From: Mycobacteriaceae bacterium
GTDB taxonomy: Bacteria; Actinomycetota; Actinomycetes; Mycobacteriales; Mycobacteriaceae
Direction of reading: 5' to 3'
Length of the DNA: 64,000 nt
Assembly (NCBI GenBank): GCA_019749805.1
Contig: JAIEPH010000034.1
Span: 1 to 64,000 of the forward strand
This document shows, one piece after another, positions 24,797 through 33,822 of this stretch (position 1 is its first letter; each line of letters opens with the position of its first letter). The notes below the pieces were generated by a model. That model was not told the DNA's origin, made no database searches, and saw nothing but the letters and a program-made list of their open reading frames with translations. The position numbers and the translations under genes are program-made.

Positions 24797-25291
24797 TCAG
24801 GTCATGCCCTTGGCCCGGCGGCCGAGCTCCCGGGTGATCTCCCGTTGCGCGTCGCGCTTGGCCATGTCCTGCCGTTTGTCACGGGCTTCCTTACCGCGTG
24901 CCAGCGCCAACTCGACCTTGACCTTGCCGTCGGAGAAGTACAGCGACAGCGGCACCAGAGTGAGGTTGCCGTCGCGGATCCGGCCGATCAGATTGTCAAT
25001 CTGGCTGCGGTGCAACAACAACTTGCGATTGCGCCGGGGCGTGTGGTTGGTCCAGCTGCCGTGGTGATACTCCGGGATGTGCAGATTGCGCAGCCACACC
25101 TCACCGTCGTCGATCGTGGCGAACGAGTCGGCCAGCGATGCCTGCCCGTCCCGCAGGCTCTTCACCTCGGTACCCACCAACTGCACTCCGGCCTCGAAGG
25201 TCTCCAGAATCGAATAGTTGTGCCGCGCTTTTCGATTCGTCGCGACGATCTTGTTGTTGGCAGACCTTGACGGGTCCGCTTTCTTGGCCAT
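24797..25291 (-). CDS. smpB: tmRNA-binding protein SmpB
   Basis: The ATG at 25291 (MAKKADPSRSANNKIVATNR) gives 164 aa; the longer frame is an upstream artefact. Signatures are present: NYSILETFEAGVQLVGTEVKSL, the tmRNA-binding core with LLLHRSQI, and the basic C-terminal tail EARDKRQDMAKRDAQREI that enters the ribosomal mRNA channel. SmpB brings tmRNA to stalled ribosomes. It lies two bases after ftsX. In M. tuberculosis ssrA is close downstream of smpB; here it is about 15 kb away. Confidence 0.97.
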   Translation of the reverse strand: MAKKADPSRSANNKIVATNRKARHNYSILETFEAGVQLVGTEVKSLRDGQASLADSFATIDDGEVWLRNLHIPEYHHGSWTNHTPRRNRKLLLHRSQIDNLIGRIRDGNLTLVPLSLYFSDGKVKVELALARGKEARDKRQDMAKRDAQREITRELGRRAKGMT

Positions 25292-25293
25292 GG

Positions 25294-26190
25294 CTATCTT
25301 CGGACGTACAGCCGCAGTGTCACGTACGCGGTGACACCCGACATCGCCAGACCGAGGAACAGCATCCACGGCGCACTGAAATACAGGACGTCCGCATAGT
25401 CGACCTTGGCGATCAAATTGGCCCGATAGAACTGGTCGAGAGCGCTTTCCAGGAAAAAGGCACGCACCAGAATGAGCCCGACGATCGCGATCACCACACC
25501 GACGAACGCCGCCAGCATCGCTTCGACCAGGAACGGCAGCTGCGTGTACCACCGGCTGGCGCCGACCAGTCGCATGATGCCGATCTCTGTCCGCCGGGTG
25601 TAAGCGGCGACTTGAACCATGTTGGCGATCAGGAGAATTGCTCCGATCGCCTGCACGAAGGCCACCGCGAACGCCGCGTTTCTGACGCCGTCAAGGACGG
25701 CGAACAGCCGGTCGATCAACACCTTCTGGTTGAGCACCTGCTGCACCCCGGGCTGACCGGCCATGGCCTCGTCGAACTTCTGATGCTGTTCCGGGTCGTC
25801 GAGTTTGACGATGAACGACGACGGGAACGCGTCCTGCCCGGCGAATTCCTTGAACTCCGGGAACTTCTTCACGGCGTCGGCATACGCCTCTTCGCGGTTG
25901 AGGAACCGCACCGAGCGCACGTCGTCGCGGTCCTCGATCTGCTGTCGCAGCGCCTTGCACGGATCGGCGTCGCAGGTGGGGTCATTAGCGGAGACGTCGT
26001 TGGTCAGAAAGACCTGGCTCTCGACGCGATCCAGGTAGATGTCGCGTGACTGGTCGGCGAGTCGCACCACCAACAGGCCGCCGCCGAACAGGCCGATCGA
26101 GATCGCGGTGGTGAGGATCATCGCGATCGTCATCGTCACATTGCGACGAAAACCGGTGAGGACCTCATTGATGAGGAATCCGAAGCGCAC
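25294..26190 (-). CDS. ftsX: Cell division protein FtsX
   Basis: The 298-aa protein has an N-terminal membrane helix (about 20-45), a large extracellular domain (about 50-165) with a Cys pair ([13 protein letters not shown]), and three C-terminal membrane helices, as in mycobacterial FtsX. With FtsE it transmits a signal across the membrane to activate peptidoglycan hydrolases (RipC in M. tuberculosis). The start codon is a GTG whose G is shared with the ftsE stop (TAGTG). Confidence 0.97.
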   Translation of the reverse strand: MRFGFLINEVLTGFRRNVTMTIAMILTTAISIGLFGGGLLVVRLADQSRDIYLDRVESQVFLTNDVSANDPTCDADPCKALRQQIEDRDDVRSVRFLNREEAYADAVKKFPEFKEFAGQDAFPSSFIVKLDDPEQHQKFDEAMAGQPGVQQVLNQKVLIDRLFAVLDGVRNAAFAVAFVQAIGAILLIANMVQVAAYTRRTEIGIMRLVGASRWYTQLPFLVEAMLAAFVGVVIAIVGLILVRAFFLESALDQFYRANLIAKVDYADVLYFSAPWMLFLGLAMSGVTAYVTLRLYVRR

Positions 26191-26879
26191 TAGCGATCCA
26201 TTCCGTAGACGCCGCGCTGCTCATCGCGAACCAGCCTGCCCAATTCCAACTCCACGACACGCTGGCGCATCGAGTCGACGATGTGGTGGTCGTGGGTTGC
26301 CATCACCACCGTCGTCCCGGTGCGGTTGATGCGCTCGAGTAGGTCCATGATGTCCTTGCTGGTCTCTGGGTCGAGGTTGCCGGTGGGCTCGTCGGCAAGC
26401 AGCACCAGCGGCCGGTTGACGAACGCCCGGGCGATCGCGACCCGCTGCTGTTCACCACCGGACAGCTCGGTGGGCAGCCGGTTGGCCTTGCCGGACAGGC
26501 CGACCATCTCCAAGACATCGGGCACCACACGGTTGATCACCTCTGAGCGCTTTCCGATGACCTCCAGCGCGAAGGCGACGTTCTCGAACACCGTCTTCTG
26601 CTGCAACAGCCGGAAGTCCTGGAAGACGCAGCCCAGCACCTGCCGCAGGCCCGGGATGTGGCGACCGGCCAGCTTGTTGACGTGGAACTTGGACACCCGG
26701 ATGTCGCCTGAGGAGGGAGTCTCCTCGGCGAGCAGCAATCGCATGAAGGTGGACTTGCCCGAACCCGACGGGCCGATGAGGAAAACGAACTCACCCTTGT
26801 CGATCTTGACCGACACATTGTCGAGCGCAGGCCGCGCCGACGACTTATACATCTTCGAGACATGGTCAAGGGTGATCAT
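26190..26879 (-). CDS. ftsE: Cell division ATP-binding protein FtsE
   Basis: The protein of about 229 aa has Walker A (GPSGSGKST), Q-loop, signature ([15 protein letters not shown]), Walker B ([13 protein letters not shown]) and H-loop (MATHDHH). It is the ATPase of the FtsEX complex that controls septal cell-wall hydrolysis. The start is ATG 26879 or the adjacent GTG 26882. TACACT at 26896-26891 lies where a -10 box would make the transcript leaderless or nearly so, and no ribosome-binding site is seen. Confidence 0.97.
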   Translation of the reverse strand: MITLDHVSKMYKSSARPALDNVSVKIDKGEFVFLIGPSGSGKSTFMRLLLAEETPSSGDIRVSKFHVNKLAGRHIPGLRQVLGCVFQDFRLLQQKTVFENVAFALEVIGKRSEVINRVVPDVLEMVGLSGKANRLPTELSGGEQQRVAIARAFVNRPLVLLADEPTGNLDPETSKDIMDLLERINRTGTTVVMATHDHHIVDSMRQRVVELELGRLVRDEQRGVYGMDR

Positions 26880-26890
26880 CACGGCACGCC

Positions 26891-26896
26891 AGTGTA
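26891..26896 (-). promoter_or_regulatory. Candidate -10 box for a leaderless ftsE transcript
   Basis: TACACT on the minus strand ends eight bases before the GTG and eleven before the ATG of ftsE, and no Shine-Dalgarno sequence precedes either start. Leaderless mRNAs are common in mycobacteria. The transcription start is inferred from spacing only. Confidence 0.35.
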
Positions 26897-26915
26897 GCGG
26901 GGTATGTCCTCGGGC

Positions 26916-27377
26916 CTAGCTCTGCGGAGCCGTGGTCGCCGGTGCCGGGCCCGGCGCGGCCGGTTCCGGGGACACCTGTGTCGGCGTGACGATCGTCTGC
27001 GTCGTCGGCGGCAGCGGCCCGGATCCGTCGGGATCCACGACGGTGGTCGTCGGCGTGGTCGGGGTGGTCTCTGTCGGTGAGGTCGGCGACGTCGGACTGG
27101 TGGTGTCCGTCGGGCTGGTGGTGCTCGGTGTCGTGGTGGTCGTGGTTGGGGTCGTGGACTCGAAAGTCTCCTTGGGCCGGCGCACGTTGGTGCGGGGCAC
27201 CCACGTGTAGTTGGGGTCTGGCACGAAGCCGGGTGGCACGACCGCAGGCCGCGGTTCGGGGGGTGGCGGTTCTGGCTGGAACGTCTGATTCACCCAGAAC
27301 AGTGCGACGAAGACGACAAGAAGTACCAGGGTGGAGACTCGCATCCGACCGAACTTTGCCTTGAACCAGGAGGTCAC
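26916..27377 (-). CDS. Membrane-anchored Pro/Thr-rich protein (Rv3103c-like)
   Basis: The 153-aa protein has a short cytoplasmic N-terminus, one membrane helix (STLVLLVVFVALFWV, about 15-29), and an extracytoplasmic region that is Pro-rich and then almost wholly Thr/Ser/Pro (about 75-150). Such regions in mycobacteria are often O-mannosylated. It lies between the mechanosensitive channel gene and ftsE, the place of Rv3103c in M. tuberculosis, and overlaps the channel gene by four bases. A role near the division or cell-wall machinery is inferred from position only. Confidence 0.8.
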   Translation of the reverse strand: MTSWFKAKFGRMRVSTLVLLVVFVALFWVNQTFQPEPPPPEPRPAVVPPGFVPDPNYTWVPRTNVRRPKETFESTTPTTTTTTPSTTSPTDTTSPTSPTSPTETTPTTPTTTVVDPDGSGPLPPTTQTIVTPTQVSPEPAAPGPAPATTAPQS

Positions 27378-28351
27378 GGTTTCTTCTCCGGCACTCCCCG
27401 GGATTCCGTCTCGGCGCCGACGACACTCGCGGGATGGGCAATCGCTTCGACAGAGGTCGTCTGGGCCTCGGTGTGGGAGACGATGCCGGCCTTCGTGAGG
27501 GCCGCGATCACGCGGATGCGGAGGCGGCGGCCGACTTCGAATTGCTTACCCGGGAGCGTACGCGCCACTATCCGTACGTTGACGGTATCCAACTCGATGC
27601 TCTCCACGCCCATCAGGGACGGTTCGTCGAGTAGCAACTGATGCAGGCTGACATCCTGCACCGCGTCTCGGCACACATCGTGCAGCAGCGAGTTGACCTC
27701 GTTGAGGTCGGCGCTGATTGGTACCGGGATGTCGATGACGGCGCGTGCCCAGTCCTTCGACAAGTTGGTGGACTTGATGATCAGGCCGTTCGGGATGGTG
27801 AAAACCTCGCCCTCGTTGGAGCGCAGCTTGGTCACCCGCAGTGTGACCTCCTCGACGGTGCCCGTGGCGTCGTCCACACCCACCATCGACAACGTCACCA
27901 GATCGCCGAATCCGTACTGCTTTTCGGTGATGATGAAAAATCCCGCTAGCAGGTCTTGAACTATCCGCTGGGCACCGAAGCCGAGCGCCGCCCCCAAAAC
28001 CGCGGCCGGCGCTACGAGCGACCCTATCGGGATGGCCAAGGTGTCGCTGACCTCGACGGACACTATGACGAACAACAGTGCGACCGATACCCAGGAGATC
28101 ACTGAAGCGACGGCCTGGCGATGCTTCGCGCTCTCGGTGCGCACCAGTTGGTCGCTTTCCTGGTACTCGGCGTCGATCCGCCGCACCACGCGGCGCGCGC
28201 CCCAGTTGATGAATCGGGCAGCCAGTAGCCCCCCGATGAGCAGCAGGGCGATCGGGACCCCTCGCTCGAGGATCCAGACACCGATATTGCCCTGCCAGAA
28301 ACCGGTCCACCGGTCTCCCAAGGCGAATGCGATCAAGTTGCTATTCGTCAT
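27374..28351 (-). CDS. MscS-family small-conductance mechanosensitive channel (Rv3104c-like)
   Basis: ATG 28351 ([17 protein letters not shown]) gives 325 aa. It has two or three N-terminal helices, the pore-lining Gly/Ala-rich helix ([28 protein letters not shown]), and the beta domain ([42 protein letters not shown]) typical of MscS. It would release solutes on hypo-osmotic shock. The start overlaps the end of prfB by 11 bases. Confidence 0.9.
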   Translation of the reverse strand: MTNSNLIAFALGDRWTGFWQGNIGVWILERGVPIALLLIGGLLAARFINWGARRVVRRIDAEYQESDQLVRTESAKHRQAVASVISWVSVALLFVIVSVEVSDTLAIPIGSLVAPAAVLGAALGFGAQRIVQDLLAGFFIITEKQYGFGDLVTLSMVGVDDATGTVEEVTLRVTKLRSNEGEVFTIPNGLIIKSTNLSKDWARAVIDIPVPISADLNEVNSLLHDVCRDAVQDVSLHQLLLDEPSLMGVESIELDTVNVRIVARTLPGKQFEVGRRLRIRVIAALTKAGIVSHTEAQTTSVEAIAHPASVVGAETESRGVPEKKP

Positions 28352-29456
28352 CTCGTCTATTGCGCCAACGGATTCCGGCCTCGAGGAACCCGTCGATGTC
28401 TCCGTCCAGTACTGCGGTCGGATTGCCGACCTCATACTCGGTGCGCAAGTCCTTTACCATTTGATACGGATGCAAAACGTAAGAACGCATCTGATTTCCC
28501 CACGAGCTTCCGCCGTCGCCCTTGAGGGCATCCATTTCGGCGCGCTCCTCTAAACGCTTGCGTTCCAACAGCTTTGCCTGAAGAACCCGCATTGCCGAGA
28601 CCTTGTTCTGCAACTGCGACTTCTCGTTCTGGCAGGTGACCACGATACCGGTCGGGATGTGCGTGAGTCGAACAGCTGAGTCCGTGGTGTTCACCGACTG
28701 GCCGCCCGGCCCGCTGGATCGGTACACGTCGACGCGCACATCGCTCTCGGGAATCTCGATGTGGTCGGTGGTTTCGGTGACGGGCAGCACCTCGACTTCC
28801 GCGAACGACGTCTGGCGCCTGCCCTGGTTGTCGAACGGGCTGATGCGCACCAGTCGGTGTGTGCCCTGCTCCACCGACAACGTGCCGTAGGCGTATGGCG
28901 CGTGCACCGCGAACGTCGCGCTCTTGATGCCCGCCTCCTCGGCGTAGGACGTGTCGAACACCTCGACCGGGTAGTTGTGTTGCTCGGCCCAGCGCACGTA
29001 CATCCGCATCAACATCTCGGCCCAGTCCGCCGCGTCCACGCCCCCAGCGCCCGAGCGGATGTTCAGCAGCGCCTCACGCGAGTCGTACTCGCCGGACAGC
29101 AGCGTGCGGACCTCCAGCGCCTCGAGGTCCTCGCGCAGCTTCTTGAGCTCGGTATCGGCCTCGGCTTCGGCTTCCGCGGCGCCCGCTCCCTGTTCTTCGG
29201 CGGCCATCTCGTAGAGCACGGGCAGGTCGTCGAGACGCTGCCGGAGTTCCTCGACGCGGCGCAGCTCGCCCTGGGTGTGGGACAGCTCGCTGGTGACCTT
29301 CTGCGCCCGCGACTGGTCGTCCCACAGGTTCGGGTCAGAGGCCTCGTGTTCGAGCTTCTCGATGCGGACACGCAGGCCCTCGACGTCGAGCACCCGCTCC
29401 ACCGTCGTCAAGGTGGAGTCAAGTGCTGCGATATCGGCTTGCCGGTCGGGATCCAC
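28341..29456 (-). CDS. prfB: Peptide chain release factor 2
   Basis: The 371-aa protein contains the stop-codon recognition motif SPF (VRISPFDNQ) and the catalytic GGQ ([10 protein letters not shown]). It reads UGA and UAA stop codons. The gene is one continuous frame: the autoregulatory +1 frameshift with in-frame UGA near codon 25 found in E. coli prfB is absent. It is the first gene of the prfB to smpB cluster and is divergent from fprA. Confidence 0.97.
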   Translation of the reverse strand: MDPDRQADIAALDSTLTTVERVLDVEGLRVRIEKLEHEASDPNLWDDQSRAQKVTSELSHTQGELRRVEELRQRLDDLPVLYEMAAEEQGAGAAEAEAEADTELKKLREDLEALEVRTLLSGEYDSREALLNIRSGAGGVDAADWAEMLMRMYVRWAEQHNYPVEVFDTSYAEEAGIKSATFAVHAPYAYGTLSVEQGTHRLVRISPFDNQGRRQTSFAEVEVLPVTETTDHIEIPESDVRVDVYRSSGPGGQSVNTTDSAVRLTHIPTGIVVTCQNEKSQLQNKVSAMRVLQAKLLERKRLEERAEMDALKGDGGSSWGNQMRSYVLHPYQMVKDLRTEYEVGNPTAVLDGDIDGFLEAGIRWRNRRDDE

Positions 29457-29619
29457 GGGAATTCAGGGTACCTGTGTAAGAACCCGACATTGTTATCCCT
29501 GACTGGCGGCAATTCAGCAGGGTTCGCCTTTAGCATCGGAGATGGCAACCAGCCCTGCCGCGACGCGACAGCCCTCTTGCGCGCGGCAGGACAGCGACAA
29601 CCTTCAACAAAAGGTATTC

Positions 29620-30996
29620 ATGCGTCCCTACCACGTGGCGATCGTCGGCTCCGGCCCGTCGGGCTACTTCGCCGCCGCTTCGCTTCTGAAATTCGCCGAC
29701 GCTCAAGACGCCGGGGAGAACCACGCGGATGTCCGCGTCGACATGCTGGAGATGCTGCCCACGCCGTGGGGGCTGGTGCGCTCGGGCGTCGCACCCGACC
29801 ACCCGAAGATCAAGTCCATCAGTGCCCAGTTCGAGAAGACCGCGCTGGACCCCCGTTTCCGGTTCTTCGGCAACATCGTGGTCGGCGACCACGTGCAGGC
29901 TGCCGAGCTGGCCGAACGCTACGACGCGGTGATCTACGCCGTCGGCGCGCAGTCCGATCGATCGTTGGGTATTCCCGGCGAGGATCTGCCCGGTAGCGTG
30001 CCCGCCGTCGACTTCGTGGGGTGGTACAACGCCCACCCCCACTTCGAGGAGATGGCGCCGGATCTGTCGACCGGGCGAGCCGTGGTGGTCGGCAACGGCA
30101 ACGTCGCGCTGGACGTGGCGCGCATCTTGGTGACCGACCCCGATGTGCTGGCTGCCACCGACATCGCCGACCATGCGCTGCAGTCCCTGCACGACCGCGG
30201 TGTCGAGGAGGTCCTCATCATCGGCAGACGCGGTCCGCTGCAGGCCCCGTTCACCACGCTGGAACTGCGGGAACTCGGCCACCTCGAAGGCCTGGGCGAC
30301 GTCGACGTGATCGTCGACCCCGCCGACTTCGCCGACATCTCCGACGAGCATCTGGAAGCCGCGGGCAAGACCGTCAAGAACAACATCAAGGTGTTGCGCG
30401 GGTACGGCGAGCAGACACCGAAGGGCGCCAAGCGCCGCATCGTGTTCCGGTTCCGCACGTCGCCGATCGAGATCAAGGGCACCGACAAGGTCGAGTCCAT
30501 CGTGTTGGGCCGCAACGAACTGGTCGAAGAGGACGGACGCGTCGTCGCCAAGGACACCGGCGAACGTGAGGAGGTCCCGGCTCAGTTGGTGGTGCGCGCG
30601 GTCGGCTACCGCGGGGTGAAGCTGGAAGGTCTGCCGTTCCATGAGCGCAACGGCACGATTCCGCACACCAACGGCCGGATCGAGGGCCGTCGCAACGAGT
30701 ACGTCGTCGGCTGGATCAAGCGCGGCCCCACCGGAGTCATCGGGAGCAACAAGAGCGACTCGCAGGAAACCGTCGACACCTTGGTTTCCGATCTGTCGTC
30801 GGCGTCGATCTCAGACTTCGGCGGCGATCATGCCGAGCGGCTGGCGGAATGGCTGGTTGAGCGTCAGCCCAAGGTGATCACCGACGACCACTGGAAGCTG
30901 ATCGACGAACACGAGCGCACCTCCGGTGAGCCGCACGGGCGGCCGCGGGTGAAGCTGACCAGCGTGGCGGAGCTGCTGCGCATCGGCCACGGCTGA
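29620..30996 (+). CDS. fprA: NADPH-ferredoxin reductase FprA
   Basis: ATG 29620 (MRPYHVAIVGSGPSGYFAAA) after AAAGG gives 458 aa, close to M. tuberculosis FprA (456); the longer frame to 29542 is not needed. It has an FAD-binding GxGxxG at the N-terminus, a second nucleotide site (AVVVGNGNVALDVARIL) with IGRRGPLQAPF, and the adrenodoxin-reductase motif GWIKRGPTGVIGSNK. It passes electrons from NADPH to ferredoxins that feed cytochromes P450 and other enzymes. The gene is divergent from prfB, as in M. tuberculosis Rv3106/Rv3105c. Confidence 0.96.
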   Translation: MRPYHVAIVGSGPSGYFAAASLLKFADAQDAGENHADVRVDMLEMLPTPWGLVRSGVAPDHPKIKSISAQFEKTALDPRFRFFGNIVVGDHVQAAELAERYDAVIYAVGAQSDRSLGIPGEDLPGSVPAVDFVGWYNAHPHFEEMAPDLSTGRAVVVGNGNVALDVARILVTDPDVLAATDIADHALQSLHDRGVEEVLIIGRRGPLQAPFTTLELRELGHLEGLGDVDVIVDPADFADISDEHLEAAGKTVKNNIKVLRGYGEQTPKGAKRRIVFRFRTSPIEIKGTDKVESIVLGRNELVEEDGRVVAKDTGEREEVPAQLVVRAVGYRGVKLEGLPFHERNGTIPHTNGRIEGRRNEYVVGWIKRGPTGVIGSNKSDSQETVDTLVSDLSSASISDFGGDHAERLAEWLVERQPKVITDDHWKLIDEHERTSGEPHGRPRVKLTSVAELLRIGHG

Positions 30997-31002
30997 AGCG
31001 CG

Positions 31003-31365
31003 CTAGTAGATCTCGGGCCCCGGCGGGGGTGGCTGCGGCGGGGCCGCGGTCGGCGCGAATCGCCAGTTGTCAGGGTTCTTGGGCGAGTACACGACGGGAA
31101 ACAGCGAGGACATCGTCGGCCATTGGTCGACGTCGACCGCCATGCGCTGATAGATCACATGCTCGTTGACCGTCGGGCCGTTGATGACACCGGTGATCGT
31201 CACGAACTGCTCGCCGGTGACGTCCTCCGGGCGCGGACTGACGCCGGTGACCAGCAGCTGGCCGTGCACCCAGTCGCTGCCCGCGCCGCGCCGTCTCATG
31301 ATCCAGGGAGCCGCGATGGCGACGAGCACCCCGACCATGACCAGGACCATCGCGATTTCCCACAC
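31003..31365 (-). CDS. Single-pass membrane protein, 120 aa
   Basis: One N-terminal membrane helix ([20 protein letters not shown]) is followed by a basic MRRR stop-transfer signal and a domain of about 90 residues with beta character ([30 protein letters not shown]), ending in a Pro-rich tail. No family is recognised. It is convergent with fprA (six bases apart) and divergent from hisN, whose start is only 23 bases away. Confidence 0.7.
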   Translation of the reverse strand: MWEIAMVLVMVGVLVAIAAPWIMRRRGAGSDWVHGQLLVTGVSPRPEDVTGEQFVTITGVINGPTVNEHVIYQRMAVDVDQWPTMSSLFPVVYSPKNPDNWRFAPTAAPPQPPPPGPEIY

Positions 31366-31388
31366 ACCAACATGGTAGGACGTGTTGC

Positions 31389-32165
31389 ATGACCACCGTT
31401 GGCGATGACCTTGCCTTCGCGCTGCAGATGGCCGACGCCGCCGACGCGCAGACGCTGGCTCGTTTCGGCGCGCTGGATCTGCGGGTCGAGACCAAACCCG
31501 ACCTCACTCCCGTGACGGATGCCGATCGCTCGGTCGAGGAGCTGGTCCGAGAGGCGCTGGCAGCGCAACGGCCCGACGACGTCGTGCTCGGTGAAGAGTT
31601 CGGCGGTACAGCGGTTTTCAGCGGCCGCCAGTGGGTCGTCGACCCCATCGACGGTACGAAGAACTTCGTCCGCGGCGTTCCGGTGTGGGCCACATTGATC
31701 GCGTTGCTCGACGACGGCGTGCCCGTGGTGGGGGTCGTCAGCGCTCCCGCGCTGCACCGGCGCTGGTGGGCCGGCGACGGCGAGGGCGCGTTCACGTCGT
31801 TCGGCGGGCAGACGCGGCGCATCTCGGTGTCCGGCGTCGACGACATCGCCTCGGCAAGCCTGACGTACTCCGATCTCACCACCGGGTGGGACGGTTTGCG
31901 CCCACGATTCCTGGAGCTCACCGACGAGGTGTGGCGGGTTCGCGGCTACGGCGACTTCTGGTCCTACTGCCTGGTCGCCGAGGGAGCCGTGGACATCGCC
32001 GTCGAACCGGAGGTGAAGCTGTGGGACCTGGCCGCCCTCGACATCCTGGTGCGGGAGGCGGGCGGCACGTTCACGAGCGTCGCGGGGCAGCCGGGCCCTC
32101 ACGGCGGAAGCGCCATCGCCACCAACGGAAGGCTGCACGACGCCGTACTCGCGCGTCTCCGATAG
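31389..32165 (+). CDS. hisN: Histidinol-phosphate phosphatase of the inositol monophosphatase family
   Basis: The 258-aa protein shows the Mg-binding motifs of the family: GEEFGG (about 59), DPIDGTKNF (about 87) and [17 protein letters not shown] near the C-terminus. M. tuberculosis Rv3137 in the same neighbourhood (before fadE24-fadE23) is the histidinol-phosphatase HisN, which carries out the penultimate step of histidine synthesis. Assignment is by synteny and family; a general inositol monophosphatase role remains possible. Confidence 0.85.
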   Translation: MTTVGDDLAFALQMADAADAQTLARFGALDLRVETKPDLTPVTDADRSVEELVREALAAQRPDDVVLGEEFGGTAVFSGRQWVVDPIDGTKNFVRGVPVWATLIALLDDGVPVVGVVSAPALHRRWWAGDGEGAFTSFGGQTRRISVSGVDDIASASLTYSDLTTGWDGLRPRFLELTDEVWRVRGYGDFWSYCLVAEGAVDIAVEPEVKLWDLAALDILVREAGGTFTSVAGQPGPHGGSAIATNGRLHDAVLARLR

Positions 32166-32187
32166 CCCGATATCTGAGTTCGAATGA

Positions 32188-32205
32188 CGTCATCATTTGA
32201 TGACG
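32188..32205. promoter_or_regulatory. Perfect palindrome upstream of the WS/DGAT gene (operator candidate)
   Basis: CGTCATCATTTGATGACG is an 18-bp perfect inverted repeat, 38 bases before the start at 32243. A second perfect palindrome, ATGACGTCAT, overlaps its left end (32185-32194). Size and position fit a dimeric regulator of the TetR or GntR kind. Confidence 0.55.
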
Positions 32206-32242
32206 CCGCCGCGCCGTTCAATCTGCTCAGAGGGGAGCATCC

Positions 32243-33679
32243 GTGCAGCAGCTGAGCTGGACCGATGACATGATGTTGCGCGCCGAGCGTCCCGAGACTC
32301 CGATGCAGATCCAGATGCTGCTTATTTACGACCCGGCGACGGCGCCCGGCGGGCGGGTCACCTTCAAAGGCATCCTCGAAGAGGTCGACAGCCGGTTGCA
32401 CCTCGCACCGACATTTCGGCGGCGGCTGACCGAACTCCCCGGCGGCCTGCACAAGCCGTATTGGGTGGACGACCCCGACTTCGATCTCGAGTACCACGTC
32501 CGACACATTGCGCTGCCGCAGCCAGGAGACTGGCGTCAGTTGTGCATCCAGATCGCGCGCATCCACGCCCGGCAGATCGACTTGCGTCGTCCGCCGTGGG
32601 AGATGACCGTCATCGAGGGACTCAACTCGGTGCCCGGTGTGCCGCCGGGATCGTTCGCGGTCGGCCTGAAGCTGCACCACTGCGCTGCCGACGGCATGGA
32701 AAGCGTCGAGCTGATGGCCGCGCTGCACGACCTCGAACCCAACGGTCCGCGCCCCGACCCACCCGAAAACCCATGGGCGCCAGACGAACTGCCGTCAACA
32801 AGCACGCTGGTGTCGAAGACCGCAGTCAACATCGCGTCATACCCCTTGCGCGCGAGCGGTGTCGTGGTTCCCAGCGCGCTGAAAATGGTTCGCCAATTGG
32901 CCGGTATGCCAACCAAACTCGTCGGTGGCGTCGCTTCGGCGCTGGGGTCGAGACCGGGCCCGCTGTTTGCGCCGACCACCAGATTCAACAACGCGGCCTC
33001 CCCTCACCGGGTGTTCGAGGCGCGCTTCCACGACCTCGTTGATTTTCAGCGCATCAAAGCGAGCGTGCCGGGAGCGACAATCAACGACGTCGCCGTGGCC
33101 TACGTCGGCGGAACGCTGAGACGCTACCTCCAGGACCACGGCGAGTTGCCCGAGCAGACACTGGTGTCCGCCTGCCCGGCATCGATCCGCGATTCCAGCG
33201 AGAAGGGGGCGGGCGGCAATCGGTTGTTCGGCAGATTGCAGTCGCTGCAGACGGATTCGTCCGATCCGCTCGAACGGCTGGCGATGATCGCCGAGCAGTC
33301 GGCCGGATTCCGCGAGAACTCCGATACGTCGAACACGAGTCAATTGATGGAACTCGTCGGACTGGTGCCCACCACACTGTTGGGCTTGACCGTCAAGGCG
33401 GCGTCGGCGATGCCGTTCAGCGGCCCGACGATCGCCAACACGACGGTGAGCAATGTGCCGGGCCCGACCGTGCCGGTCTATTTCGCCGGCGCACGACTTG
33501 TCCGGGTCACCGGCTTGGGTCCGTTGATCGCGGGAATGAACCTGTTTCACGTCATCGCAAGCTACAACGGCACCGTCTCGATGGGCGTCACCGCAGACCG
33601 CGACGCGCTGCCGGATCCCGCTCACTATGCCGAGTGCATGCAGGCCGCGTTCGACGAGCTGTCCGCAGCGGCCGGCTAG
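32243..33679 (+). CDS. Wax ester synthase/acyl-CoA:diacylglycerol acyltransferase (WS/DGAT)
   Basis: The 478-aa protein has the family active-site motif HHxxxDG (HHCAADGM, about residue 150), the N-terminal MQQLSWTDDMMLRAERPETP and the C-terminal NTTVSNVPGPTVPVYFAGA signature. These enzymes join acyl-CoA to diacylglycerol or long-chain alcohols to make storage triacylglycerol or wax esters. Mycobacteria carry many paralogues (Tgs), and I cannot say which this is. The perfect palindrome 38 bases upstream suggests specific transcriptional control. Confidence 0.92.
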   Translation: MQQLSWTDDMMLRAERPETPMQIQMLLIYDPATAPGGRVTFKGILEEVDSRLHLAPTFRRRLTELPGGLHKPYWVDDPDFDLEYHVRHIALPQPGDWRQLCIQIARIHARQIDLRRPPWEMTVIEGLNSVPGVPPGSFAVGLKLHHCAADGMESVELMAALHDLEPNGPRPDPPENPWAPDELPSTSTLVSKTAVNIASYPLRASGVVVPSALKMVRQLAGMPTKLVGGVASALGSRPGPLFAPTTRFNNAASPHRVFEARFHDLVDFQRIKASVPGATINDVAVAYVGGTLRRYLQDHGELPEQTLVSACPASIRDSSEKGAGGNRLFGRLQSLQTDSSDPLERLAMIAEQSAGFRENSDTSNTSQLMELVGLVPTTLLGLTVKAASAMPFSGPTIANTTVSNVPGPTVPVYFAGARLVRVTGLGPLIAGMNLFHVIASYNGTVSMGVTADRDALPDPAHYAECMQAAFDELSAAAG

Positions 33680-33735
33680 CGCCAGCCGTGCTGAGCAGCC
33701 GCGGCGTACCTGTGAATTGGACAACAATCGCGACT

Positions 33736-33780
33736 ACCTTACTCAGGAGTCAGTTGGCATACCTTACTCTGGAGTCAGTT
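33736..33780. promoter_or_regulatory. Tandem 20-bp operator-like repeat upstream of fadE24
   Basis: ACCTTACTCAGGAGTCAGTT (33736-33755) and ACCTTACTCTGGAGTCAGTT (33761-33780) differ at one base and repeat at a 25-bp period. Each contains an ACTC-NN-GAGT dyad. This is the pattern of two adjacent sites for a dimeric TetR-type regulator. It ends 42 bases before the fadE24 start. Confidence 0.6.
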
Positions 33781-33822
33781 CCCGAATTGTGAACGTCAAA
33801 TTTTCTAAGCGAGGCGGTCGAC

